In this document: positions 1 to 9,330 of the stretch, one piece after another
Numbering within the stretch: the first letter of the stretch is position 1
How the letters are laid out: every line of letters begins with the position of its first letter
Source of the DNA: Clostridium simiarum
GTDB lineage: Bacteria; Bacillota; Clostridia; Clostridiales; Clostridiaceae
DNA: 64,000 nt
Assembly (NCBI RefSeq): GCF_018919175.1
Contig: NZ_JAHLQL010000004.1
Coordinates: 186,001 to 250,000 of the forward strand
Reading direction: 5' to 3'
The notes under the pieces: model-generated
What the model saw: the letters and a program-made list of their open reading frames with translations, nothing else
What the model was told of the DNA's origin: nothing
The model's database searches: none
Translations under genes and position numbers: made by a program

Positions 1-7
1 GATTTTT

Positions 8-1093
8 ATGAAAAAGATATGGTTTAATTTTATCATATTATTTTTTTATATTATAGAGATTATTATGGGGGAGAGCATTAAGGAATTTCATGTAATTTTA
101 CTACTTTTTTTTCTATGCATTGATGTATTTAGAGAAAAGTATTTCAATAATAACATATCTAGAACAGTAGAAGCTATAAGCATTTTTTTTATTATGCTAA
201 TGGATATAAAAGCCGTTTTATTATTAGGGATTTTTATTATTGATGTGGAAGAGGAAGGAAACAAAGTATTTCCCCTACTATCCTTTGGCTTAGGCATAGG
301 ATTTTTATTATATAAAAGACAATACAATTACCTGCCTTCATACGCTCTCTATGCCTTTTTATGCTTTATTATAGGTATAGAGAGGAAAAAGTTTAGTTAT
401 ATTAATAATCTATATAAAAGTACTCATGACAAGGAAAGAAGATATATATACGAACTTGAGAGTACTAAGCAAAAGTTAATGAATTCTTCAAGAGAAATAG
501 TATATCTTACAGAAGCTAAAGAGAGAAATAGGATAGCCAGAACTCTACATGATAATTTAGGACATAAAATAGCAGGAATACTTATGCAGCTACAGGCTTC
601 TAGAAGGGTGGCATTAAAAGACCAAGATAAGATGCTGCAGCTTTTAGACAAGTCTATTGAAGGGTTGTCATCATCTTTAGAGCTAATAAGGGATACGGTA
701 CATAATATTAAACCTAAAGAAAATATAGGCATAGAATATATTAAAAAGTTAATAGAGGATTTTAACTATTGCAATGTAGAATTTAAATATAAAGGGGATT
801 TTAATAATGTAAATTCCTTTGAGATGCAAATAATTACATCAACTTTAAAAGAAGCTTTAACTAACATATCTAAATATTCAAAGGCTTCCAAGGTGAATAT
901 AGAAATAGATGCAAACGTAAATTTTATAAGGATTTATATAAAAGATAATGGAGTAGGAGCTGAAAATATCAAAGAGGGGCTTGGTATTAGCGGTATGAAG
1001 GAGAGACTTAAAAACATAGGAGGAAATCTGTCTATTTCTTCACAGGATGGATTTATCATAGTAGGAATTATGCCAAGAATAAGTAATGAATAA
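8..1093 (+). CDS. Sensor histidine kinase, NarL/LiaS-type (HisKA_3)
   Basis: Membrane sensor kinase that should phosphorylate the response regulator encoded directly downstream. The N-terminal ~125 residues form about four hydrophobic segments without an obvious extracellular sensor domain. A short coiled-coil-like linker leads to a HisKA_3 dimerisation box with the phospho-acceptor H181 in ARTLHDNLGHK. The C-terminal ATPase domain shows the N box (LKEALTNISKYS) and a glycine box (DNGVGA, then GLGISGMKERL). At 361 residues it is a normal length for this family. Only seven bases precede the ATG, so its ribosome binding site and a possible upstream start cannot be judged. The signal sensed is unknown; the adjacent protease gene suggests the pair may control extracellular proteolysis (inference). 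Confidence 0.9.
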   Translation: MKKIWFNFIILFFYIIEIIMGESIKEFHVILLLFFLCIDVFREKYFNNNISRTVEAISIFFIMLMDIKAVLLLGIFIIDVEEEGNKVFPLLSFGLGIGFLLYKRQYNYLPSYALYAFLCFIIGIERKKFSYINNLYKSTHDKERRYIYELESTKQKLMNSSREIVYLTEAKERNRIARTLHDNLGHKIAGILMQLQASRRVALKDQDKMLQLLDKSIEGLSSSLELIRDTVHNIKPKENIGIEYIKKLIEDFNYCNVEFKYKGDFNNVNSFEMQIITSTLKEALTNISKYSKASKVNIEIDANVNFIRIYIKDNGVGAENIKEGLGISGMKERLKNIGGNLSISSQDGFIIVGIMPRISNE

Positions 1094-1152
1094 GCTACTG
1101 TAAGGGCTTAAAAGCTCTTATCACTAGGTATTATAGAAAGGTAGGTGCTTAT

Positions 1153-1788
1153 ATGAAAATATTAATTGTAGATGATGACTCGCTTATAAGAGAAGGCTTA
1201 AAGATAATATTAGAAAATGAAGAGGATTTTGAAGTAGTGGGTTTAGCCTCTAATGGACAAGAAGCCTTTGAACTCTGTAAAGAAACAAGTCCTCATATGG
1301 TAATAATGGATATAAGAATGCCTATAATGGACGGAGTTCTTGGTACTAAACTTATAAAGGAAAATTTTAAGGATGTTAAAGTGGTCATGCTCACTACCTT
1401 TAAGGATGAGGAATATATAAAAGAAGCCATAAAAAATGGAGCAGAGGGATATATATTAAAAAGTCAACCAGCAGATTCAATAATAGAAACTTTAAGAATT
1501 ATAAGCAAGGGAAATGTAGTTTTTGAAAAGGAAGTTATAAAGAGCTTATCTAATATGATTAAGAATGAAAAGGACAAACCTAATATAAAAAATATGGATT
1601 TGTCTGAAAGGGAGCTAGAAGTTTTAAAGCATGTAGGTCAGGGGCTTTCAAATAAAGAAATAGGTTTAAAACTTTACTTAACTGAGGGGACTGTTAGAAA
1701 CTATGTAACTAAATTATTAGAAAAGCTAGAATTAAGGGATAGAACACAACTTGCTATATTTTATGTTAAAAATTTAGAGAGGAGCTAA
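1153..1788 (+). CDS. Response regulator, NarL/LuxR family
   Basis: DNA-binding partner of the upstream kinase. The receiver domain (about 1-120) has the acidic pair D8/D9, the phospho-acceptor D53 in VIMDIRMP, T81/T82 and K103. A LuxR-type helix-turn-helix spans about residues 148-208 (LSERELEVLKHVGQGLSNKE, then EGTVRNYV). The start is supported by AGGTG about 8 bases upstream. The stop lies two bases before the ATG of the protease gene, so the two are probably translationally coupled, which makes the protease a likely member of the same transcriptional unit. Confidence 0.93.
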   Translation: MKILIVDDDSLIREGLKIILENEEDFEVVGLASNGQEAFELCKETSPHMVIMDIRMPIMDGVLGTKLIKENFKDVKVVMLTTFKDEEYIKEAIKNGAEGYILKSQPADSIIETLRIISKGNVVFEKEVIKSLSNMIKNEKDKPNIKNMDLSERELEVLKHVGQGLSNKEIGLKLYLTEGTVRNYVTKLLEKLELRDRTQLAIFYVKNLERS

Positions 1789-1790
1789 GT

Positions 1791-3671
1791 ATGGAGAAAT
1801 GGTGTTTAAAAAATAAATTTAATAAGAGCTTATTTTTCATAAGTTTATTTCTATTTAGTGCTTTTTATTTTCATGAAGCTTTGGCAATGCCCTCAGCAGA
1901 GAATTATATGAAATTATCTCAACCCTCAGGTAGTGAATTTTTGGTAAAAAGGGTTGGAGACGAATGGTTTAATTATTATCTATCTCAGGATGGATATATA
2001 TTAACGAAAGACTCTAATGGCTTTTTTTGCTATTCTTATTTAGATAATTATGAGTTAAAATCTCTAGAAGAAAGATACTCAATAGATTTACCAAGTTCAG
2101 AGGCATTAAAGCATGCAGATATAAGAGATAAAAATCTTGGAGTCTATTATAGAAATAAAAAAAAGGGAGTGACTTTTAAAAGAGGAAACTTAATGGAAAG
2201 TACTCTTCCACACCTTTATAATAGTTCTTATACACAAGATATCAAGCCAATTATGGATTTTGAAAGAAATATATTGGTGATTTTAGTGGAATTCCAGGAT
2301 AGAGAGCTATCTTATGGAGAAGAGAAATGGCAAGATTTATTTTTTTCTGACAGGGGTAAATCAGTAAAATCTTATTATAAAGAAGTTTCGGGAGGAAAGT
2401 TAAATTTTAATGCTGCTAAAGAAAATTATGGACAAGCTAATGATGGAATAGTTAAAGTAAAGTTGGATAGGAATCATCCAAATTTTAAAGAAGATTTTGG
2501 AGGAGAAGATGGTCCAAGGGAACTGGTTCGTGAGGCTTTAATTGCTTCAGATACATATGTAGATTATTCAGTTTTTGATGAAAATAAAGACGGGTACATA
2601 TCTAAAGAGGAACTTAATATAATTTTAGTGGTTGCTGGGTATGATTCCAGTGTGAGTTATGATAAGTCACCGGGAATTTGGGCTCATAGTTGGTCTTTAC
2701 CTAGTTCATCCTTAGAGTTAGACGGTATAAAGGACTTAGCTGGTATAAATTGTGGATATACTATGCAAGGAGAGATGCATTATGATCATCAGGCTACCTT
2801 AGGAGTATTTTGCCACGAAATAGGACACATATTAGGATTGCCAGATCTTTATGATACTGATTACAGTTCTCAAGGGGTAGGTATACATAGTCTCATGGGC
2901 TCAGGTGGCTGGGGAAAAGTTAAAGGAGAAAGTTCTGGAGAGACTCCCACTCATCTAGATGCTTGGTCTAAAGTAAAATTAGGACTAATTAATCCTAAAA
3001 CCATATTGAATAATGGTGAATATAGCCTTAGGGATTTTTCTTATGGAGGAGATATATTAAAGATTCCTACAGATACCATAGGAGAATACTTTTTAGTGGA
3101 AAATAGGCAGTTTAAAGGCTTTGATAGAGGGCTTAGTGATTCCGTTAAGTCAGGTGGTATTGCTATTTGGCACATAGATGATAATGTGGTGAGGGCAAAA
3201 AATTCTTATAATACTGTAAATGATGATGAAAATCATAAGGGAGTAGATTTAGAAGAAGCGGATGAAGCTATTGTTGGACGAAGAAACTTAGATCAGCCAT
3301 TTTTATTTGATAAAATTGATAGTTATTTTAGAGCGGGCTTTGTAAGTAAGTTTAATAAAGATACCCTGCCTAATAGTAGATTATATTCTGGTAAGGAAAG
3401 TAATGTTAGTATAGAGATAAAAGGGGGTACTTTAGATTCTATAAATGTACAAGTTTCATTGGCAGGAGGGGATGAGGATTTCATTCCAGAGGACTTAAAT
3501 GGAGATGGAGTAGTTAATTTTGAAGATCTAAATATTATACTAAACTATTATAATTTAACAAAGGAAGAACCTCTATATTCTATAAAGTACGACTTGAATA
3601 AAGATGGAATAATAGATATATATGATGTAGTGTTAATTTCAAATAAAATCAAAGAGGAGCCTCATAACTAG
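1791..3671 (+). CDS. Secreted M6-family metalloprotease with C-terminal dockerin
   Basis: Extracellular zinc endopeptidase of the M6 (immune inhibitor A-like) type. A signal peptide is visible: basic start, hydrophobic 13-29, likely cleavage after the ALA near residue 32. The catalytic motif HEIGHILGLPD begins at H342 and fits HExxHxxGxxD, giving H342, H346 and D352 as zinc ligands with E343 catalytic. A calcium-loop-like DENKDGYISKEEL lies inside the domain at about 263-275. The last ~53 residues contain two EF-hand-like repeats (DLNGDGVVNFEDL and DLNKDGIIDIYDV) typical of type I dockerins, so the protein may dock onto a cohesin scaffold. No cohesin is in this window. The stop codon sits in the loop of the following terminator hairpin. 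Confidence 0.9.
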   Translation: MEKWCLKNKFNKSLFFISLFLFSAFYFHEALAMPSAENYMKLSQPSGSEFLVKRVGDEWFNYYLSQDGYILTKDSNGFFCYSYLDNYELKSLEERYSIDLPSSEALKHADIRDKNLGVYYRNKKKGVTFKRGNLMESTLPHLYNSSYTQDIKPIMDFERNILVILVEFQDRELSYGEEKWQDLFFSDRGKSVKSYYKEVSGGKLNFNAAKENYGQANDGIVKVKLDRNHPNFKEDFGGEDGPRELVREALIASDTYVDYSVFDENKDGYISKEELNIILVVAGYDSSVSYDKSPGIWAHSWSLPSSSLELDGIKDLAGINCGYTMQGEMHYDHQATLGVFCHEIGHILGLPDLYDTDYSSQGVGIHSLMGSGGWGKVKGESSGETPTHLDAWSKVKLGLINPKTILNNGEYSLRDFSYGGDILKIPTDTIGEYFLVENRQFKGFDRGLSDSVKSGGIAIWHIDDNVVRAKNSYNTVNDDENHKGVDLEEADEAIVGRRNLDQPFLFDKIDSYFRAGFVSKFNKDTLPNSRLYSGKESNVSIEIKGGTLDSINVQVSLAGGDEDFIPEDLNGDGVVNFEDLNIILNYYNLTKEEPLYSIKYDLNKDGIIDIYDVVLISNKIKEEPHN

Positions 3672-3685
3672 GTTATGAGGCTCCT
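3655..3685. terminator. Bidirectional terminator between protease gene and brnQ
   Basis: A perfect 14-bp stem (3655-3668 with 3672-3685) closes a three-base loop TAG. The loop is the stop codon of the M6 protease, and the 5' arm encodes its last residues. A TTATT tail follows on the plus strand. It separates two convergent genes and can serve both. Confidence 0.85.
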
Positions 3686-3723
3686 TATTAATTTACAATA
3701 TAAAAATTATGATAAGCTATATT

Positions 3724-5019
3724 TTAAACCCTATTCGTAGAAAAGCCTACATATAAATAGGATAAAATAAACATTATTACGGTTGGAATTAACCATGCAA
3801 AACCACTAGAATATAGAGGTATGTATTTTATAAACTTAATGATACCGATATTTAACATAGATAAAGATTTTGTTGAAGATATAGTACTAATTACACTAAA
3901 TATTAAAGTGGTATAAACCGTTACTTTAAATATAAAATTATCCTTTATCCTATCTTTTAGGAATGTAAGCATTATTAAAGTTATAGCTATAGGATATAGT
4001 ATGTCTAGAATAGGACCTGCTAATTTTACTATGCTCTCTACTCCAGAGGAACCTATTATTATACCAGAAATACTTATTACTATTGCATTTAACTTATAAG
4101 GTAGCTTTCCTTTACTCAAGCTTTCAAAGAAAGAGGATCCAGAGGATATAAGACCTACAGAGGTTGTAAAGCAAGCTACTCCAATGGCAAGTCCTATTAA
4201 TATACTTCCTAGATAACCTAAGGTTCTTCTTGATATTTCAAGGAGAAGATAGGTTTTAGAGATATCACTTTGAAACATGCTACTAGTTTGAGCACCTAAA
4301 TGCATTAATCCGGAATATACAAGGGCTAATCCTATTATAGCAATGGCTCCAGATTTTAATGTCATAGTCATAACTTCCTTACCCTTATAACCCTTATCTA
4401 AAACAGCTTTAAAGGTTATAGAGGCAAAAACTATAGAGCTTAAGGCGTCCATAGTTTGATATCCTTCCTTAAAGCCTGTTGAGAATGCACTGCTTTTGCC
4501 AGTATCTATAAGAGGTGCTAAAGGATATAATATGGATTTTATAATTAATATAGCTAAACTAGTTAATAGTATAGGAGTTAAAAATTTACCTATAAGATCC
4601 ATAACCTTAGATGGTCTTAATATAAATACTAAATTTAAAGCAAAGTATATAATAACTGCTGTTAGGGAAGGCATCCAAGGAAATATTGGTTGTATAGCAA
4701 GTTCATAAGTTGTAGCTGCAGTTCTAGGTATAGCAAGCATTGGACCTATAGTTAAAAATAATGAAACAGAGAATATTTTAGTGAAAATAGATCCTACAGG
4801 GGCACCTATATTTTCAAAGTTTCCTTGAACTTTTGTACAGGCTAATATACCTAAAAGTGGTAAACCTACTCCTGTAAGTATAAAGCCTAGAGCTGAAATA
4901 ATATACTTATCTCCAAATAGATGGCCTAAATAAGGAGGGAATATTAAATTACCAGCTCCAAAAAACATGGCAAATAGAGCGAACCCTATTATGGTTATGT
5001 CCTTTGTGGATTTTTTCAT
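3724..5019 (-). CDS. brnQ: Branched-chain amino acid carrier BrnQ
   Basis: Sodium-coupled symporter of the LIVCS family that imports leucine, isoleucine and valine across the cytoplasmic membrane. The 431-residue protein has about 12 hydrophobic segments and the family's N-terminal signature (IGFALFAMFFGAGNLIFPPY). A ribosome binding site GAGGTGA lies a few bases before the ATG on the reverse strand. It stands alone, convergent with the protease operon and divergent from ssb. In low-GC Gram-positives brnQ is often CodY-controlled, but I found no good CodY box here. Identification is by family similarity and confident. Confidence 0.95.
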   Translation of the reverse strand: MKKSTKDITIIGFALFAMFFGAGNLIFPPYLGHLFGDKYIISALGFILTGVGLPLLGILACTKVQGNFENIGAPVGSIFTKIFSVSLFLTIGPMLAIPRTAATTYELAIQPIFPWMPSLTAVIIYFALNLVFILRPSKVMDLIGKFLTPILLTSLAILIIKSILYPLAPLIDTGKSSAFSTGFKEGYQTMDALSSIVFASITFKAVLDKGYKGKEVMTMTLKSGAIAIIGLALVYSGLMHLGAQTSSMFQSDISKTYLLLEISRRTLGYLGSILIGLAIGVACFTTSVGLISSGSSFFESLSKGKLPYKLNAIVISISGIIIGSSGVESIVKLAGPILDILYPIAITLIMLTFLKDRIKDNFIFKVTVYTTLIFSVISTISSTKSLSMLNIGIIKFIKYIPLYSSGFAWLIPTVIMFILSYLYVGFSTNRV

Positions 5020-5385
5020 AAGTCACCTCATCTTCTTATTTTATCTATGATTTTTAATTAAATGGATTAGAAATTTATTTTTATTAAAAACAAATTTCTT
5101 TAATATTAAGTGATTTTAGAATATCTATTATGCTAATTAATCATAATTAACATCTTAGACAAACTATATGAATATGGTAACATCTTAATTATGATAATTC
5201 AACAATGATTTTGAAGGTTATTAAATAAATTTAAAATTATTTATTAAAATATTTGATAATATAGTATCAAATGTGTGGTTAAAGTAAAAAAATTGTAAGG
5301 TATTTAGTTTGTAAGATGTAATGTATAAAAAGGAATATGATGGTTATAATCTTAAAAGAAATGAAGTTAAATTTTGGAGGTTAGT
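5020..5385. promoter_or_regulatory. Divergent control region between brnQ and ssb
   Basis: No gene is visible here. It holds three dyads or repeats: an 11-bp inverted repeat ATCATAATTAA (5140-5150) with TTAATTATGAT (5185-5195); a direct repeat TAACATCTTA at 5148-5157 and 5178-5187, exactly 30 bp apart; and an 8-bp palindrome ATTTGATA-N6-TATCAAAT (5251-5272). A TATAAT at 5345-5350 could be the ssb -10. These look like operator sites for an unidentified regulator; no function is proven. Confidence 0.45.
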
Positions 5386-5727
5386 ATGAATAAAATTCTA
5401 TTAGTTGGAAGATTAGTAAAAGACCCAGAACTTAAGGTTTTTGAACAGGATGAAAGAATGGTTGCTAGATTTGTTGTAGCAGTAAATAGAAATTATAAAA
5501 ATTCAGAAGGCGAAAACAAAGCAGACTTTATACCTGTATCTGTATGGGGACGAAGAGCAGAAATTATATCAAAATATCTTCAAAAGGGCAGTTTTATAAG
5601 TGTTAGTGGAAGATTAAAAACTGGAAGCTATGAGGACAAAGAAGGTAATAAGAGATATACCTATGAAGTAGTAGCTGAGGACTTTCACTTTGTAGAAAAT
5701 AGAAAAAAAGAAGAAATGGCTCAATAA
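5386..5727 (+). CDS. Single-stranded DNA-binding protein, short paralogue
   Basis: OB-fold protein that coats single-stranded DNA. The start was moved to the ATG at 5386 because GGAGG (5376-5380) sits just before it, giving MNKILLVGRLVKDPEL and 113 residues. The fold motifs FVVAVNR, ADFIPVSVWGRRAE and GSFISVSGRLKTGSYEDKEG are intact. The acidic C-terminal tail ending in DDIPF of replicative SSB is missing; the protein ends RKKEEMAQ. It is also not flanked by rpsF/rpsR. It is therefore probably an accessory SSB rather than the main replicative one (inference). It is monocistronic with a strong terminator. Confidence 0.9.
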   Translation: MNKILLVGRLVKDPELKVFEQDERMVARFVVAVNRNYKNSEGENKADFIPVSVWGRRAEIISKYLQKGSFISVSGRLKTGSYEDKEGNKRYTYEVVAEDFHFVENRKKEEMAQ

Positions 5728-5768
5728 AAAACAGACTTCTCAAAAATCATTTGAGAAGTCTGTTTTTT
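5726..5768. terminator. Bidirectional terminator between ssb and the flavodiiron gene
   Basis: A perfect 19-bp stem (5726-5744 with 5750-5768) around a five-base loop, with A and T runs on either side. It serves two convergent genes. Confidence 0.93.
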
Positions 5769-5773
5769 ATTAA

Positions 5774-8434
5774 TTAAAGAAGATCATTTTTTACTACTTT
5801 ATCTAAATCATACCCCTCTTTTATTCCAGCAACAACTTTAGCAGATTTAGAGATATTACCCATTAGAATACCACCTACTAATATTCCATCCTTAAAGAAT
5901 AGTTTCTTATATATTCCTTTTTCTATATCTTTAAATCCTAGTTGTTCCAAAGAGTTATCATCAAAGTTTACTGTTCCAGCAGAGAAGATTTGAGCATCTA
6001 GTGCTTGGAATATAGTTGAGGATACGAAATCTTCAAATACTATACCATCTCCTGCCGCATTTGCTCCGGCAACTTTACCCATTTCTATAGCAGCAGGCCA
6101 GTTTCCATACACTATGCCATTAAGTTCTGCTGTGTCACCGCAGGCGTATATATTTTTAATATTTGTTTCCATTTTATTGTTAACTATAACACCTTTATCA
6201 GAAGCTATTCCAGATTTTTCAGCTAGGGCTTTATTAGGTCTTATGCCTACAGAGAATAAAACCATGTCGGTGTCTAGTGTAATGCCACTTTTTAGTTTTA
6301 ATCCCATAACCTTAGCTTTTTTAACATTATTATGATTTTCATCTGGCATTAAGCACATATCTGCAATTAGTTCTTCTGCAGAGTCGCCAAGTATTAGATT
6401 GATTCCTGATTTATCTGCTATCTTTTTAAATAGTACTGCACCTTCGTTGTCTAACTGTCTTGGAAGCAGTCTTGTGCTAAATTCAACTACAGTTACATCT
6501 AGTCCTTGCTTTTTCATTTCCCAAGCGGCCTCAAGTCCAAGAAGTCCTCCGCCAATTATCACAACTTTTTTAGATTCTTTAATATAAGATTTAACTGCAT
6601 CTGCATCTTCTAATTCTCTTAATGTAAATAATCCATCTACTTTATGATAGTTCTCCCAAGTTAGAACTAAGTCACCGGCTGCAGTTTTAAGATCATCGCA
6701 TGCAACCTTTATAGGTGGAATAAAGTTATAACTTCCGTTGGCTAATACTAATTTATCGTAGTATACCTCTGTGCCATCATTTAGAGTAATCTTTTTGTTT
6801 TCAGGTAGTATTTCTTTTACATAAACTCCAAGTAATTGTTCAACTTTATTATCTGAATACCACTTTTCTGGTGCTATATAAAAGTCTTCATCTGGTATGG
6901 AGTTTGTTATATAATCGGAAAGTTGAGGTCTATAGTAGGCCATGGATTTTTCTTTAGAGAGTATCTTTATAGTGCATTTTGGATTTCTATCTCTTATAGC
7001 TTTTGCAGCATAGAAACCGGCAGCACCATTTCCAATAACTACGAACTTTTCTTCACTTTCTTTTCTAAAAGTTGTATCTTCCGATTTTATTTCTATAAAT
7101 TGATCACGGGTTGCCCCACAAACTGGACATATTTCTGGTGGAAGGTCTCCTTCGAAGATTTCTCCACAAATTACACACTTCCAAAGTTTAGTTTTATTTT
7201 TCTTTCCATTTGATGCTACCTTTGGTTTTTTCTTATCCAGAAGCTTTTTAGCAAAACCTTCACCAAATCTAAAGGCTTTTGTTAACTCTTCTTCAGAAGG
7301 CTTAAAAATTATTTTAAGCCCAGGAGTAAATATATCCATTCTTAATTCTTTTAGTCTTCTCTCAATACATGGTACAGCTTCTCCACTCCATCCATAGGAA
7401 CCAAAAGCTGCAGCGACTTTACCACCGTGAACCAATGGGTTTAATTTTGAGAGTACATCACGAATAGGTTCAAGAAGTTCACTATTAATTGTTGGAGAAC
7501 CAAATAATACACCTTCAGATTCAGTAATGTCTTTTACGATATCATCCATTTTATGATGAATTACATCATACATTTTTACATCAAAGTCTCCTGTAGCTTT
7601 TATACCTTCAGCTATGTTTTCAGCTAAGGATTTTGTATAGCCATAAGCAGATACATAAGGAATAGTTATCTTTGGAATTTCAGCAGTAGGTAATGGTGTA
7701 CTCCACTGTCTATATAGCTCCACTATTTTCCAAGGATCCTGTCTTAAAATTGGTCCATGACCTGTACAAATTGTATCTATAGGAAGTTTTTCTATCTTTT
7801 CAATAGCTTTAAGCACATAAGGTTTAAAGGGACCCATGATACAATCATAATAATATCTTAAAGCTTCCATATAATTTTCTTCATTTTCTATTAAGTCATT
7901 AAATACATTTTCAGAACAATAATGGCTTCCAAAAGAGTCGCAAGTAAATATTATATTATCCTCTGGTACGAAAGTATATATTGAATCTGGCCAATGTAAA
8001 AATGGTGCTGCTATAAATTGAAGGGTCTTGTTACCAAGACTTAGAGTAGTACCATCTTCAACTACTATAGATTCAAAAGGTTTGTTTGCAATCTTTTCCA
8101 TGAATTTTATAGCAGGAGCAGATCCAACTACTTTAGCTTGAGGAGAAAATTCAAGAATTTTAGCCACAGAACCAGCATGATCAGGCTCTGTATGATCAAC
8201 AATTATATAGTCTATTTTGTGAATATCTACATCTAATGATTTTAATCTTTCTAAATATTGGTCAAAAAATTCAGCTTTTACAGTTTCGAATAAGGCTACT
8301 TTTTCACTGCCTCTTACTACATAAGAATTGTATGTGGTTCCATAAGGTGTGTACATAATGATGTCGAAGATTCTAAGATCAGGGTCTAATGCTCCAACCC
8401 AATAAATATCCTTTTTTACTTCTAAAGATCTCAT
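5774..8434 (-). CDS. Flavodiiron protein fused to rubredoxin and NADH:rubredoxin oxidoreductase
   Basis: An 886-residue, three-part cytosolic oxygen- (or NO-) reductase that carries its own electron chain from NAD(P)H. Residues 1-250 are a metallo-beta-lactamase-type diiron domain with ligands H81, E83, D85, H86, H147, D166 and H226. Residues about 255-400 are a flavodoxin domain (FMN; FGSYGWSGEA). Residues 417-450 are a rubredoxin with C420/C423 and C436/C439. From about 463 onward lies an FAD/NADH oxidoreductase with two Rossmann motifs (GNGAAG, then GGGLLGLEAAW). This matches the Clostridia multidomain flavodiiron class characterised from C. difficile as NADH:oxygen oxidoreductase. All iron ligands are present, so it should be active. 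AAAGGAATG precedes the start. Confidence 0.95.
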   Translation of the reverse strand: MRSLEVKKDIYWVGALDPDLRIFDIIMYTPYGTTYNSYVVRGSEKVALFETVKAEFFDQYLERLKSLDVDIHKIDYIIVDHTEPDHAGSVAKILEFSPQAKVVGSAPAIKFMEKIANKPFESIVVEDGTTLSLGNKTLQFIAAPFLHWPDSIYTFVPEDNIIFTCDSFGSHYCSENVFNDLIENEENYMEALRYYYDCIMGPFKPYVLKAIEKIEKLPIDTICTGHGPILRQDPWKIVELYRQWSTPLPTAEIPKITIPYVSAYGYTKSLAENIAEGIKATGDFDVKMYDVIHHKMDDIVKDITESEGVLFGSPTINSELLEPIRDVLSKLNPLVHGGKVAAAFGSYGWSGEAVPCIERRLKELRMDIFTPGLKIIFKPSEEELTKAFRFGEGFAKKLLDKKKPKVASNGKKNKTKLWKCVICGEIFEGDLPPEICPVCGATRDQFIEIKSEDTTFRKESEEKFVVIGNGAAGFYAAKAIRDRNPKCTIKILSKEKSMAYYRPQLSDYITNSIPDEDFYIAPEKWYSDNKVEQLLGVYVKEILPENKKITLNDGTEVYYDKLVLANGSYNFIPPIKVACDDLKTAAGDLVLTWENYHKVDGLFTLRELEDADAVKSYIKESKKVVIIGGGLLGLEAAWEMKKQGLDVTVVEFSTRLLPRQLDNEGAVLFKKIADKSGINLILGDSAEELIADMCLMPDENHNNVKKAKVMGLKLKSGITLDTDMVLFSVGIRPNKALAEKSGIASDKGVIVNNKMETNIKNIYACGDTAELNGIVYGNWPAAIEMGKVAGANAAGDGIVFEDFVSSTIFQALDAQIFSAGTVNFDDNSLEQLGFKDIEKGIYKKLFFKDGILVGGILMGNISKSAKVVAGIKEGYDLDKVVKNDLL

Positions 8435-8796
8435 ATTTCACATTCCTTTCTATAATGCTATAAGAGTATGTATTAATTATATCATTTATTAAATAAGATT
8501 GTTTAAAATTTTGTTGTGTAATCAAGTTAAGTTTTTTATACTGACTTATTTTTTATAAATAATCTTTTTAGTATAGCCAGAAATAATAATTTTAAAAGTC
8601 TTTCAATAATTAAATTATTAACAAATAAGAATAAAAGATATTAATTAATAATTACTATACATAATTATAAGGGAAAGAATTATGTAGGTCAATGGATTTA
8701 ACAAATAATATGTTGATGAAGTCATAAAATCTCATTATAATAGAATCATTATGAGAAACTTTAAAAATTAAATACAATTGTAAGGAGAGCTTTAGT
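8435..8796. promoter_or_regulatory. Divergent promoter region of the flavodiiron gene and the export gene
   Basis: No gene is visible. On the reverse strand an extended -10 (TGATATAAT, plus coordinates 8476-8484) can drive the flavodiiron gene. On the forward strand TTGATG (8713-8718), a 17-base spacer and TATAAT (8736-8741) form a good SigA promoter for the gene at 8797. I saw no clear PerR, Fur or other operator. Confidence 0.65.
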
Positions 8797-9255
8797 ATGG
8801 ATTTTTCTCTATTGTTTAAAATTTTTATAATGTCTGCTGTACCTTTAACAGAACAAAGGGCTGCTATTCCAATAGGAATACTGAAATATGGCTTGGATCC
8901 TTGGGCTACTATGATAGCTAGCTTTTTAGGAAGTTTACTTCCTGTACCTTTTATACTATTATTTTTTAATATTATATTTAAGTGGATGAAAAAATATAAA
9001 TTTTTCGATCCTTTAAATAAAATAATCGAAAATAAACTTCAAAAAAATACAGGTAAGATTGAAAAATATAAAGAAATAGGTCTTATAATATTTGTAGCAA
9101 TCCCACTACCTACTACAGGATTATGGACTGGAAGTGCTGTTGCTTCATTTTTAGGATTGGACTTTAAAAAATCTTTCTTATGTACAGCTTTAGGAGGGTT
9201 AATATCAGCTTTTATACTTACAATTATATTTGGGTTTCCAGCAATATTTGCTTAG
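8797..9255 (+). CDS. Small multidrug-export-type membrane protein (COG2426)
   Basis: A 152-residue integral membrane protein with about four hydrophobic segments. It fits the COG2426 'putative small multi-drug export protein' family, with the early motif PLTEQRAAIPIGILKYGL and the later IPLPTTGLWTGS. The name is historical and transport activity is not established for most members. AAGGAG (8782-8787) marks the start and a well-formed promoter lies upstream. It is transcribed alone and followed by a hairpin. Confidence 0.8.
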   Translation: MDFSLLFKIFIMSAVPLTEQRAAIPIGILKYGLDPWATMIASFLGSLLPVPFILLFFNIIFKWMKKYKFFDPLNKIIENKLQKNTGKIEKYKEIGLIIFVAIPLPTTGLWTGSAVASFLGLDFKKSFLCTALGGLISAFILTIIFGFPAIFA

Positions 9256-9330
9256 AATTTGAAATTTAGTATAGAAGTATTTTAGACGGATTACTACATA
9301 GGTTTAAATATAATATGTAAAAATGTCAAT

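Noticed and set aside
5095..5130. Possible CodY box upstream of brnQ (GATTTTAGAATAT)
   Set aside because: The half-site spacing is one base short and several positions mismatch the 15-base consensus.
8730..8756. TCTCAT / ATGAGA inverted repeat at the promoter of the export gene
   Set aside because: Only six bases per arm around an unpaired centre; too weak to call an operator.
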